Notes under the pieces: model-generated
What the model saw: the letters and a program-made list of their open reading frames with translations, nothing else
The model's database searches: none
Told to the model about the DNA's origin: nothing
Position numbers and translations under genes: made by a program
Shown here: in pieces, positions 1 through 6,815 of the stretch
Layout: each line of letters opens with the position of its first letter
Numbering within the stretch: the first letter of the stretch is position 1
DNA from: CAZIGM01 sp964538675
GTDB lineage: Bacteria > Bacillota > Bacilli > Tepidibacillales > Tepidibacillaceae
Direction of reading: 5' to 3'
Assembly (NCBI GenBank): GCA_964538675.1
Contig: CAZIGM010000061.1
Coordinates: forward strand, 1 to 9,314
DNA length: 9,314 bases

Positions 1-29
1 AACTTGATTTACGCAAGTTTAAACGTAGC

Positions 30-91
30 GTAAGTCTTAGTTGCACTTATACCTTCAGGTGAAAAATTTCACCTGAATAAAGTTCGGCTTT
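30..91 (-). repeat. Inverted, diverged copy of the mosaic repeat found after glyS
   Basis: Read on the minus strand, this stretch starts with TAAAGCCGAACTT, the same header that opens the four repeat units at 6321-6652. It continues with a hairpin segment (ATTCAGGTGAAA, then TTTTTCACCTGAAGGTAT) that matches the fourth unit at 6651-6680 with only a few changes, and ends near AAGACTTA, which is also present in the first three units. The hairpin arms at 54-64 and 67-77 are perfectly complementary over 11 bases with a two-base loop. The likely scfA promoter lies inside this copy. The boundary on the left is uncertain because similarity fades. Confidence 0.6.
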
Positions 92-96
92 ATGAT
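68..96 (+). promoter_or_regulatory. Possible promoter of scfA
   Basis: TTCACC at 68-73 (four of six consensus bases) and TATGAT at 91-96 (five of six) are spaced by 17 bases, giving a start near 103 and a leader of about 30 bases before scfA. The -35 box is part of the right arm of the palindrome at 54-77, so that palindrome could also act as an operator or form a hairpin from upstream transcription. Weak prediction in an AT-rich region. Confidence 0.35.
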
Positions 97-132
97 AATA
101 TAAAATGGTTGGTGTAAAAGGGAGGATAATAG

Positions 133-285
133 ATGAAACATATTAAAGTTATTTCAAAAAATCGTCTTCAAGATACGATGTTGTCTGGTACATGTGAAAA
201 GTGTTCTGCATCATGTCAATCTGCTTGTAAAACTTCTATGACAGTGAGTAACACTATATGCTATTCAAAAACTGAAGCAAAATAA
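133..285 (+). CDS. scfA: SCIFF-type ranthipeptide precursor (five-cysteine variant)
   Basis: A 50-residue precursor peptide, modified after translation by the radical SAM enzyme encoded by the next gene. The start ATG follows AGGGAGG (119-125) with seven bases between. It opens with MKHIKV, as the SCIFF (six cysteines in forty-five residues) family does, followed by a leader without Cys and a core with Cys at 21, 24, 28, 32 and 43 including SCQSACKTS. The family normally has a sixth Cys after KTS; here residue 36 is Met. Cys32 and Thr37, the pair reported to be thioether-linked in the studied homologue CteA, are both kept. Biological role is uncertain: ranthipeptides have been linked to quorum sensing in some clostridia. 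Identification rests on the motif pattern and the adjacent maturase; it is strong despite the small size. Confidence 0.93.
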   Translation: MKHIKVISKNRLQDTMLSGTCEKCSASCQSACKTSMTVSNTICYSKTEAK

Positions 286-340
286 CAACATATTGATGAA
301 AATGAAAATAATATTAGAGATTGTAGAAAGGTTTTAGAGG

Positions 341-346
341 TATGAT
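341..346 (+). promoter_or_regulatory. Possible -10 box for a separate scfB leader transcript
   Basis: TATGAT, five of six consensus bases, lies 7 bases before position 353, where the base-paired leader structure begins. That placement would fit an independent transcript for scfB. The only nearby -35 candidate, TTGTAG at 321-326, is poorly matched and spaced by 14 bases, so the leader may instead simply be part of the scfA transcript. Confidence 0.25.
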
Positions 347-352
347 GAAATA

Positions 353-519
353 GAGCATTTAATTATATATACAGACTGTAGTAAATGTTCTATTTCAAGG
401 CACTATAAAATCGCAGGAACGGAGCTTACTTAACGTAAGTGAGTACCGAAGATTTAAGCAGTAACGCAGAAATTGGGCATTTAATACAGTCTGATTGCTC
501 CTTAATAGGGAGCATTTTT
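353..519 (+). ncRNA. Structured leader RNA of scfB with switchable terminator (unrecognised class)
   Basis: A long paired element sits between scfA and scfB. The outer stem is 372-380 with 485-493 (nine perfect pairs), continuing through 383-387 with 478-482, 388-390 with 475-477 (two G-U pairs) and 392-396 with 469-473. Inside are 408-412 with 451-455, CGG 420-422 with CCG 446-448, and a hairpin 425-431 with 437-443. The purine-rich single-stranded parts (413-419, 449-450, 456-468) are what one expects of a ligand- or protein-binding core. TGCTC at 496-500 can pair either with GAGCA at 510-514 (terminator) or with GAGCA at 353-357 (antiterminator). I do not recognise a known riboswitch consensus. 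Structure was folded by eye. Confidence 0.6.
496..519 (+). terminator. Intrinsic terminator upstream of scfB
   Basis: TGCTCC (496-501) pairs with GGAGCA (509-514) around a seven-base loop and is followed at once by five T residues. It lies before scfB rather than after it, so it can only act as an attenuator between precursor and maturase genes. Confidence 0.7.
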
Positions 520-556
520 ATATTATTTCAAGATTACTAAAAGGGGAGACAAAGAG

Positions 557-1951
557 ATGGTTGACGGACAGGTTCACATCTTTTCTTATAAAGGTAAAAA
601 TATTGTATTAGACGTTAATAGTAATTCCTTGTTTACAGTTGATGATCTAGCAAGGAGAATAATTGAGCTATATCCTCATCACTTTTTAATAACTATTGTA
701 GAGGAATTAAATAAAATATATGAAGAGAGTCAAATCTTAGAGGCGTATCAAGAAATAAATGATTTAGTTAGTAAGGGTATAATATACTCTGAAGGTGTGC
801 TTCCAAGTGATAGATATAATCCAGATGATTTTGAAATTAAATCTATGTGTTTACATGTCTCGCATGATTGCAATTTAAGATGCAAATATTGTTTTGCAGG
901 AACTGGACCTTATGGACAAGAAAGGACTACAATGTCTTTTGAAACAGGTAAAAAAGCCATTGATTTTTTAGTTGATCAAGCAAAAAATACATCGTTTTTA
1001 GAAATTGATTTCTTTGGTGGAGAACCTTTGCTTAATTTTTCTGTTGTTAAACAGTTTGTTAAGTATGCTAGACAAATAGAAGATGAGAAAGGTAAGAAGT
1101 TTGATTTTTCGTTAACTACTAATGGAGTTAATCTAGACGAAGATACAGAAAAATTTATTGAATTAGAGAATATAAATCTCATTTTAAGTATTGACGGTCG
1201 ACCTGAAATTAATGATAATATGCGTCCGATGCCAGATGGTACAGGTTCATATGAAACAATAGTAAAAAATTATAATCGTTTAAATAGTAAACGCAAAGGA
1301 AAAGCAGATAATCGATATGGTCGTGGGGTTTATACATATTATCGTGGAACCTTTACAAGCGAAAATCTAGATTTTTATAAAGATGTTCTACATCTTTCTG
1401 ACAATGGGTTTAAGCGTATTTCTGTAGAACCAGTAGTATTACCAGCTAATAGAAAGTATGCAATAAAAGAAGATGATCTTCCTGAAATATTTGAAAGCTA
1501 CGACATTTTAACTGACAAATATTTAGAACGAAAAGGAAGTGAAAGAGAGTTTTATTTTCATCATTTTGAGGTAGAGATGGACGATGGACCATGTTATGCT
1601 AAAAGAATAACAGGCTGTGGTGCGGGCTATCATTATATGGCTGTGACCCCAGAAGGAGAATTTTATCCATGTCATCAGTTTGTTGGAAAAAAAGAAACTA
1701 TAATTGGTAATTTAGATGATGGATTTACTAATAAAGAATTGATGAATAAATTTAGAGATACTAATATTTATACTAAGCCAGATTGTGTAAGATGCTGGGC
1801 CCGTCACTTATGTGGTGGAGGTTGTCATGTCAATGCATATGGATTTAATGATGACATTAAAATACCTTATAGAATTGCTTGTGAGATAACAAAAAAACGT
1901 TATGAAAATGCATTGTTTTTAAAGGTGTTAGAATTAGAAGAGGATATGTAA
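557..1951 (+). CDS. scfB: SCIFF maturase, radical SAM/SPASM thioether-forming enzyme
   Basis: A 464-residue cytosolic enzyme that uses S-adenosylmethionine and iron-sulfur clusters to form a Cys-to-Thr thioether bond in the peptide from scfA. Residues about 1-80 fit the PqqD-like peptide-recognition domain that binds the leader. The radical SAM cluster motif is Cys105, Cys109, Cys112 (CX3CX2C), followed by the GGEP motif at 154-157 and the barrel. The C-terminal SPASM domain is complete: Cys354, Gly367 and Cys372 (CX12GX4C), then Cys410, 413, 419 and 423 (CX2CX5CX3C) and Cys442; Cys346 is an extra candidate ligand. The ATG has AAGGGGAG at 541-548 eight bases upstream. Length is normal for the family. 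Expression is likely governed by the leader and terminator just upstream. No clear terminator follows the gene. Confidence 0.95.
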   Translation: MVDGQVHIFSYKGKNIVLDVNSNSLFTVDDLARRIIELYPHHFLITIVEELNKIYEESQILEAYQEINDLVSKGIIYSEGVLPSDRYNPDDFEIKSMCLHVSHDCNLRCKYCFAGTGPYGQERTTMSFETGKKAIDFLVDQAKNTSFLEIDFFGGEPLLNFSVVKQFVKYARQIEDEKGKKFDFSLTTNGVNLDEDTEKFIELENINLILSIDGRPEINDNMRPMPDGTGSYETIVKNYNRLNSKRKGKADNRYGRGVYTYYRGTFTSENLDFYKDVLHLSDNGFKRISVEPVVLPANRKYAIKEDDLPEIFESYDILTDKYLERKGSEREFYFHHFEVEMDDGPCYAKRITGCGAGYHYMAVTPEGEFYPCHQFVGKKETIIGNLDDGFTNKELMNKFRDTNIYTKPDCVRCWARHLCGGGCHVNAYGFNDDIKIPYRIACEITKKRYENALFLKVLELEEDM

Positions 1952-2140
1952 AAAGTTCACATAATAGCAATATTATTATAAAGACTTCTTAACATTTTTT
2001 TAATAAAATAATAGTGTGTGTATTTTTTATATAAATCTAATGAAAATTTTTTCCTTGGATATAAATAAATAATTTAGTTTATCCTAAGTTATATATTATA
2101 TTTCCATATTTCAATCTGGAGAGGGAAGGAATGAGTAGCC

Positions 2141-2272
2141 ATGAAAGAATTTTCGTGGAAGTATTTTTGTAGTACTGGACAGATTGATGCCTATCTTCTA
2201 TATAAAGATTTTGACACGTTATTAAATGAAAAAAATAAAATTCTTACGGAAGGTGATGGCTATATTAACTAA
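2141..2272 (+). CDS. yqzL: YqzL family small protein
   Basis: A 43-residue protein of unknown function. The sequence opens MKEFSWKYFCSTGQIDAYLL, the pattern of the Firmicute YqzL family (FxWKxFxxTGxIDxYLL), and its place just before recO is the same as in Bacillus subtilis. No membrane segment or catalytic motif is visible; the second half is charged. A GGAGAGGGAAGG stretch (2118-2129) lies before the start. An ATG at 2131 in another frame stops after 13 codons and sits too close to this site, so 2141 is preferred. The gene is shorter than usual ORF cut-offs and easy to miss. Confidence 0.88.
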   Translation: MKEFSWKYFCSTGQIDAYLLYKDFDTLLNEKNKILTEGDGYIN

Positions 2273-2324
2273 TAATCACTTCTGGTATTATTAAAGTATA
2301 CAAGTTAATACTGGAGTGTATAAG

Positions 2325-3071
2325 ATGTTAATTAGAACAGAAGGAATTGTAATTAAAGCATTTGATTATGGCGAAGGAAGTAAAATAATTACATTGTTCA
2401 CCAAAAACTATGGAAAAATTTCTATATACGCAAAGGGAGCAAAAAAAACAAAAAGTCGTTTGAATATTCTAACACAAGTTTTTTGTTATGGAGAATATAT
2501 CTACTATCTTGGAAACAAATCAAGTATGGGGACTCTAAATCAAGGCGATGTTGAAGAACACTTTGCTGATATCTATAAAGATATTACTAAGACATCTTAC
2601 GCGGCATATCTTATTGAATTGGTGGACAAGTTAACAGAGATTAAACAACCTAATCAATATTTATTTGAGCAATTATTGTCAAGCCTAGAGCATATTAACT
2701 CTGGTAAAGAAGAAGAGATAGTGGCAAGAATTTTCGAAATGAAAATATTTCAGATTTTTGGATATAAGCCACATTTACATTCATGTGCAATCTGTAAAGA
2801 TGAAGATAACTTAACAGCTTTTAGTATAAGTAATGGTGGTATTGTTTGTGGGAAACATAAAGATAATAATGCAATAATTATTAATTCTAATACCGTAAAA
2901 TTGCTTAGATTGTTTGATGTAATAGATATTAGGCGATTAGGAAATATTGATGTAAAGCAATCAACTAAATCTCAATTAAAACTAGTTATGGAAACTTTTT
3001 TTGATGAATATGTAGGTATACCATTAAAATCAAGGAATTTTTTAGAACAAATAAAAAAATTTGAAGATTAG
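2325..3071 (+). CDS. recO: DNA repair and recombination mediator RecO
   Basis: RecO binds single-stranded DNA and SSB and works with RecR to load RecA at gaps in the RecF-type pathway. The 248-residue protein begins MLIRTEGIVIKAFDYGEGSK, the typical start of the N-terminal OB-fold domain (about 1-80), followed by a helical domain. A zinc-finger-like set, Cys154, Cys157, Cys175 and His178, matches the position of the CxxC...CxxC site of the family with His as the last ligand. I chose ATG 2325 because GGAG at 2313-2316 is eight bases upstream; the in-frame GTG at 2316 overlaps that site. It follows yqzL by 52 bases and probably shares its transcript. Its stop is followed by the promoter and T-box of glyQS. 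Confidence 0.95.
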   Translation: MLIRTEGIVIKAFDYGEGSKIITLFTKNYGKISIYAKGAKKTKSRLNILTQVFCYGEYIYYLGNKSSMGTLNQGDVEEHFADIYKDITKTSYAAYLIELVDKLTEIKQPNQYLFEQLLSSLEHINSGKEEEIVARIFEMKIFQIFGYKPHLHSCAICKDEDNLTAFSISNGGIVCGKHKDNNAIIINSNTVKLLRLFDVIDIRRLGNIDVKQSTKSQLKLVMETFFDEYVGIPLKSRNFLEQIKKFED

Positions 3072-3082
3072 GATAAACTATG

Positions 3083-3111
3083 TTGCAAATGATTTTAAGT
3101 TTTGGTATATT
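3083..3111 (+). promoter_or_regulatory. Likely promoter of the T-box-glyQS transcript
   Basis: TTGCAA (3083-3088) and TATATT (3106-3111) are separated by 17 bases, and TG at 3103-3104 makes an extended -10. The predicted start near 3118 lies shortly before stem I of the T-box. Location strengthens the modest match. Confidence 0.55.
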
Positions 3112-3140
3112 TCATATAAGTGAAGATAAATTAAGTAATG

Positions 3141-3336
3141 ATGGAGAGAAGTAACTAGTTATTCATTATTAAAGCGAGTTGGGATGAAGTGTAAGCCCAA
3201 CTAATGAACTAGTGAACGGCACTCTTGAACTTTTTTAATAAAGAGGATTGATGAAATCAATCAATTAGGGTGGAACCGCGGGAACTTTCTCGTCCCTATA
3301 CATTTATTTTGTGTATAGGGATAGGAAAGTTTTTTT
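3141..3336 (+). ncRNA. Glycine T-box riboswitch leader of glyQS
   Basis: This leader senses uncharged tRNA-Gly and lets transcription reach the synthetase genes only when glycine charging is low. Stem I starts with AGAG (3145-3148) paired with CTCT (3222-3225), contains AGTA (3150-3153), a middle stem around ACTAGT (3154-3159 with 3208-3213 region) and a distal stem AGTTGGG with CCCAACT. The specifier after GAAC is GGC at 3218-3220, a glycine codon. The T-box sequence AGGGTGGAACCGCG is at 3267-3280; its TGGA can pair with a tRNA 3' end UCCA, fitting the U discriminator of bacterial tRNA-Gly. The terminator follows directly. Confidence 0.95.
3283..3336 (+). terminator. T-box-controlled intrinsic terminator
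   Basis: AACTTTC (3283-3289) pairs with GAAAGTT near 3325-3331, and TCCCTATAC (3293-3301) with GTATAGGGA (3313-3321), followed by a run of T. The 5' arm lies next to the T-box sequence, so formation of the antiterminator with uncharged tRNA competes with this stem. Confidence 0.9.
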
Positions 3337-3373
3337 ATATAGAATTTAATTCTTTTATAGGGGTGTTGTGAAT

Positions 3374-4261
3374 ATGAATTTGCAAGAGATGATTTTAAGA
3401 TTACAAAACTTTTGGGCAAAACAAAATTGTATTATTGCCCATCCATATGACGTAGAAAAAGGCGCTGGAACAATGAACCCAATGACTTTTTTGCGAGCAA
3501 TTGGTCCAGAACCTTGGAGAGTAGCTTATGTTGAGCCTTCAAGAAGACCAGCTGATGGCAGATATGGTGAAAACCCAAATCGTCTATATCAGCATCACCA
3601 ATTTCAAGTAATTATTAAACCATCACCAGATAATATACAGGAACTTTATTTGGATAGTTTAAAGGAATTAGGGATAAATCCTTTAGATCATGATATTCGT
3701 TTTGTCGAAGATAATTGGGAGAATCCGACGTTTGGAGCTTGGGGATTAGGTTGGGAAGTATGGTTAGATGGTATGGAGATAACTCAATTTACATATTTTC
3801 AACAGGTCGGTGGGTTGGATTGTAATCCAATATCAGTAGAATTGACTTATGGAATTGAAAGGTTAGCATCATATATTCAAGATAAGGATAATGTTTTTGA
3901 TTTGGAATGGGTAGAAGGCTTTAAGTATTACGACATTTTTCATCAACAGGAATATGAACATTCAAAGTACACTTTTGAGGTATCAGATAGTAAAATGTTA
4001 TTCACTCTTTTTAATACTTATGAAAATGAAGCGAAACGGGCAATGGAACAAAACCTTGTTTATCCAGCATATGATTATATTTTGAAATGCTCCCATACTT
4101 TTAATCTTCTTGATGCAAGGGGTGCAATAAGTGTTACAGAAAGAGCAGGTTATATTATGAGGGTTAGAAATATGGCAAAACAATGTGCACAAATATATTT
4201 TCAGGAACGAGAAAAACTAGGTTTTCCAATGGTAAAGAATGAGGGTGGAAATAATGAATAA
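3374..4261 (+). CDS. glyQ: Glycyl-tRNA synthetase alpha subunit
   Basis: Catalytic subunit of the bacterial alpha2beta2 class II synthetase that attaches glycine to tRNA-Gly in the cytosol. The 295-residue protein has the family's N-terminal block with YDVEKGAGTM and FLRAIGPEPW, the RRPADGRYGENPNR region around residues 57-70 that contributes motif 2 residues, and a motif 3-like VELTYGIERLASYI at 155-168. Near the C-terminus is the conserved LLDARGAISVTERAGY. Start ATG 3374 is chosen since AGGGGTG (3359-3365) is eight bases upstream, whereas the in-frame GTG at 3368 is too close. It is controlled by the T-box just upstream and overlaps glyS by eight bases, so equal production of the two subunits by translational coupling is likely. 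Confidence 0.97.
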   Translation: MNLQEMILRLQNFWAKQNCIIAHPYDVEKGAGTMNPMTFLRAIGPEPWRVAYVEPSRRPADGRYGENPNRLYQHHQFQVIIKPSPDNIQELYLDSLKELGINPLDHDIRFVEDNWENPTFGAWGLGWEVWLDGMEITQFTYFQQVGGLDCNPISVELTYGIERLASYIQDKDNVFDLEWVEGFKYYDIFHQQEYEHSKYTFEVSDSKMLFTLFNTYENEAKRAMEQNLVYPAYDYILKCSHTFNLLDARGAISVTERAGYIMRVRNMAKQCAQIYFQEREKLGFPMVKNEGGNNE

Positions 4262-6323
4262 GAATTTATTAGTTGAAATAGGATTAGAGGAAATGCCAGC
4301 GCGTTTTATATCGGACGCGACTGAGCAATTAGCAAATAAAATAGAAAATTGGTTAAAAGAATCTTGCATTTCTTATGAAGAAGTTCGTACATATTCAACT
4401 CCAAGAAGATTAACTGTTGTATTAACAAATGTTGCTTCTAAACAAGAAAATAGAATTGAGGAAGTTAGGGGGCCTTCTCTAAAGGCTGCTAAAGATGATA
4501 AGGGTAATTGGAGCAAAGCAGCTCAGGGGTTTGCAAAAGGACAAGATGTAGTATTGGATGATTTATATATAAAAGAGATTAAAGGTATGGAGTATACTTT
4601 TGCAAAGAAAGAGTTTATCGGACAAGAGGTAAAAAACTTATTACCTTTAGTTCTTACTGAATTAATAACGTCAATGACCTTTCCTAAAAATATGCGCTGG
4701 GGTGATTATGAATTAAAGTTTATTCGCCCGCTAAGATGGATGTTAGTCTTATTTGGTGATGAAATAATTCCTGTTGAGGTTACAGGGATTAAGTCAGGTG
4801 ATAAAACTTATGGACACCGTTTTTTAGGAGATGAAATTACTATATCATCGATCGAAGAATATGAAGTTTTATTAAAAGAACAATATGTTATTGTTAGTCC
4901 GATTAAAAGAAAAGAAATGATTTTATCACAGATTAATAATTTAGAAAAAGAAAAGAATTGGAATGTACCAATAGATGAGGGTTTATTAAAAGAAGTAGTT
5001 AACCTTGTTGAATTTCCTACCATTTTAGTAGGAGGTTTTAAAGAAGAGTTTTTACAAATACCAAGAGAAGTATTGATAACAACAATGAGAGAACATCAAA
5101 GATATTTTCCTGTTGAGGATTTGAAAGGTAATTTATTACCATATTTTATTACTATTAGAAATGGTGATAATCGTTCATTAGATATTGTAAGCAAGGGCAA
5201 TGAAAAAGTAATTACTGCTCGATTAGCTGATGCAAGATTTTTCTATTTAGAAGATCAAAAGATTGAAATAAGTGAATCTCTATCAAAACTAGAAAACGTG
5301 GTTTTTCAAGAGAGCTTAGGAACAATTGGTGACAAAACAAGACGGATAAGAGATATATCTGGCAAATTAGCTTCTTTACTTAATATAGATGCGATTATTA
5401 CTGATAATATTCTTAGAACTGCAGAAATTTGTAAATTTGATTTAGTTACTAATATGGTTTATGAATTTCCTGAGCTACAAGGATTTATGGGAGAGAAATA
5501 TTCCAAGTTACAAGGTGAGAAAGATGCTGTTTCAAAAGGCATTTATGAACATTACCTTCCACGCTTTTCGGGAGATGAATTACCAGAAACTTTAGTAGGA
5601 CAGGTAATTAGCATTGCTGACAAAATTGATAACATTGTCGGTTCATTTTCAATTGGAAAAATTCCAACAGGGTCTCAAGATCCACTTGGATTAAGAAGGC
5701 AAGCTGCTGCTATTGTACAAATTATGTTAGATAAATTAAACACTATTAGTTTGAAGCAATTATTTGATTTAGTCTTAGATACCTATGAGCATAAAGGCTT
5801 GTTAAGTAATAACAGGGAAGAATTGATTATAGATCTTTATGATTTTTTCATCTTAAGAGAAAGAAATTTATTGCAAGAAAAAGGTATCCGTTATGATGTG
5901 ATTGATGCAGTTTTAGAAGTTGAAAAAGATGATATTACAAAAATAGTAGAGAAATCATCTATCTTATCAGAAGAGTTGGCTAGCCCTGAATTTAAGAGTA
6001 TCGTTGATTCATTGACACGAGTAATAAATATTGCTAATAAAACGAAGAAGACAGATAGTAATCCCAACAAATATATTGAACAAGAAGAGAAAGATTTATA
6101 TAGTCATTTTTTTAATATGAAACTAAAAACAGAAGGTATTGATGACCAAAAAGAAATACTAGAAGAACTTAAACTTTTAAAAGAACCAATTGATGCTTAT
6201 TTTGACAAGGTTATGGTTATGGTTGACGATGAGGATTTGCGTCAACAGCGATTAGGGTTACTATTGTCGATATCAAAATATATTATGCAGTATGCAGATT
6301 TTAGCAAAATAGTTTTTTCGTAA
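4254..6323 (+). CDS. glyS: Glycyl-tRNA synthetase beta subunit
   Basis: Partner of GlyQ; the beta chain recognises tRNA-Gly and is required for activity. The 689-residue protein begins MNKNLLVEIGLEEMPARFI, typical of the family, and carries REHQRYFP at 279-286, RLADARFFYLED, LVTNMVYEFPELQGFMGEKY, the HD-domain-like ADKIDNIVGSF near 455 and GSQDPLGLRRQAA at 473-485; the C-terminal part fits the DALR-type anticodon-binding domain. Start ATG 4254 follows GAGGGTGG (4241-4248) closely; the in-frame ATG at 4239 would put the ribosome site inside the gene. Its TAA stop is the first three bases of the repeat at 6321, so repeat insertion may have reset the end of the gene. Confidence 0.97.
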   Translation: MNKNLLVEIGLEEMPARFISDATEQLANKIENWLKESCISYEEVRTYSTPRRLTVVLTNVASKQENRIEEVRGPSLKAAKDDKGNWSKAAQGFAKGQDVVLDDLYIKEIKGMEYTFAKKEFIGQEVKNLLPLVLTELITSMTFPKNMRWGDYELKFIRPLRWMLVLFGDEIIPVEVTGIKSGDKTYGHRFLGDEITISSIEEYEVLLKEQYVIVSPIKRKEMILSQINNLEKEKNWNVPIDEGLLKEVVNLVEFPTILVGGFKEEFLQIPREVLITTMREHQRYFPVEDLKGNLLPYFITIRNGDNRSLDIVSKGNEKVITARLADARFFYLEDQKIEISESLSKLENVVFQESLGTIGDKTRRIRDISGKLASLLNIDAIITDNILRTAEICKFDLVTNMVYEFPELQGFMGEKYSKLQGEKDAVSKGIYEHYLPRFSGDELPETLVGQVISIADKIDNIVGSFSIGKIPTGSQDPLGLRRQAAAIVQIMLDKLNTISLKQLFDLVLDTYEHKGLLSNNREELIIDLYDFFILRERNLLQEKGIRYDVIDAVLEVEKDDITKIVEKSSILSEELASPEFKSIVDSLTRVINIANKTKKTDSNPNKYIEQEEKDLYSHFFNMKLKTEGIDDQKEILEELKLLKEPIDAYFDKVMVMVDDEDLRQQRLGLLLSISKYIMQYADFSKIVFS

Positions 6324-6400
6324 AGCCGAACTTATATCGTGTATTTAACGATATTAGAGAGACTTATCCTAAATTCAACTAATTTTTAATAAAATTTGGG
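6321..6400 (+). repeat. 80-bp tandem repeat, unit 1
   Basis: Begins TAAAGCCGAACTTA and ends AAATTTGGG. It contains a small hairpin, ATATCGT with ACGATAT around a GTATTTA loop, and then GAGACTTATCCTAAATTC. It is identical to unit 2 over 80 bases. Its first TAA is the glyS stop codon. No intrinsic terminator is formed. Confidence 0.95.
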
Positions 6401-6480
6401 TAAAGCCGAACTTATATCGTGTATTTAACGATATTAGAGAGACTTATCCTAAATTCAACTAATTTTTAATAAAATTTGGG
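6401..6480 (+). repeat. 80-bp tandem repeat, unit 2
   Basis: An exact copy of unit 1, directly adjoining it. Perfect identity in a non-coding region points to recent duplication or gene-conversion-like upkeep. Confidence 0.95.
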
Positions 6481-6638
6481 TAAAGCCGAACTTATATCGT
6501 GTATTTAACGATATTAGCACTCAAGAAGCTGCTCATAAGAAGATAACTCAAGAGCACAAGTCACGCTATAATGCTAAAGCATTTAGTCGTGCTATGTGAG
6601 ACTTATCCTAAATTCAACTAATTTTTATGAAATTTGGG
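6481..6638 (+). repeat. Tandem repeat unit 3 with an 81-base extra module
   Basis: The first 37 bases equal units 1 and 2. Bases 6518-6598 replace the AG dinucleotide found at that point in units 1 and 2, and the tail from AGACTTATCC on matches them again with small changes near AATTTTTATG. The module contains ACTCAAGA twice and a hairpin with AGCAC (6553-6557) paired with GTGCT (6589-6593) and an inner AATGC/GCATT stem. Confidence 0.9.
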
Positions 6639-6709
6639 TAAAGCCGAACTTATTCAGTGAAGTTTTTTACTTAAAGGTATTGGGCGTGAGTGTCTTTATC
6701 ACATTTGGG
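6639..6709 (+). repeat. Repeat unit 4, shorter and diverged
   Basis: It shares the TAAAGCCGAACTTA header and the final ATTTGGG boundary with units 1-3, but its middle (ATTCAGTGAAG, TTTTTTACTTAAAGGTAT) matches the inverted copy at 30-91 instead. The family therefore has a constant header joined to different hairpin modules. Confidence 0.75.
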
Positions 6710-6751
6710 TAAAATTCTTTAATGTTTAATGAAAATTTTAATAAATATATA

Positions 6752-6815
6752 TTGCAATGGATAAATATAAAATATAGTATATACTTTATAAGATATTTTT
6801 CGCGATTAGTATAAC
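6752..6815 (+). promoter_or_regulatory. Candidate promoters of ccpN-ppsR-ppdK
   Basis: Two candidates lie in this AT-rich stretch. One is TTGCAA (6752-6757), 17 bases, TAGTAT (6775-6780). The other is TTATAA (6786-6791), 18 bases, TATAAC (6810-6815), which would start transcription about 20 bases before the AUA start codon. The second overlaps the CcpN-like operator. Neither is strong; which one is used cannot be told from sequence. Confidence 0.35.

Noticed and set aside
976..1182. Minus-strand open frame inside scfB
   Set aside because: It is a shadow of a well-supported gene and has no ribosome site or recognisable motif.
1952..2050. Terminator after scfB
   Set aside because: T-rich stretches exist but I could not find a GC-containing hairpin directly before one.
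2131..2172. Thirteen-codon frame starting at ATG 2131
   Set aside because: The Shine-Dalgarno abuts the ATG and the frame stops early; the overlapping yqzL frame matches a family.
2316..2327. GTG 2316 as recO start
   Set aside because: It overlaps the GGAG that serves ATG 2325, and family members begin at the residue encoded there.
2075..3080. 13-base inverted repeat (TAGTTTATCCTAA at 2075-2087 and its complement at 3068-3080) flanking yqzL-recO
   Set aside because: A match of this length is expected by chance in AT-rich DNA of this size, and the right copy includes the recO stop codon with no sign of an element boundary.
3998..4192. Minus-strand open frame inside glyQ
   Set aside because: Shadow of glyQ; Cys- and Ile-rich composition arises from the opposite strand.
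4808..5023. Minus-strand open frame inside glyS
   Set aside because: Shadow of glyS with no independent support.
6321..6709. Repeats as a CRISPR array
   Set aside because: Units are 80 bases or longer and identical across their whole length with no unique spacers, and no cas genes are near.
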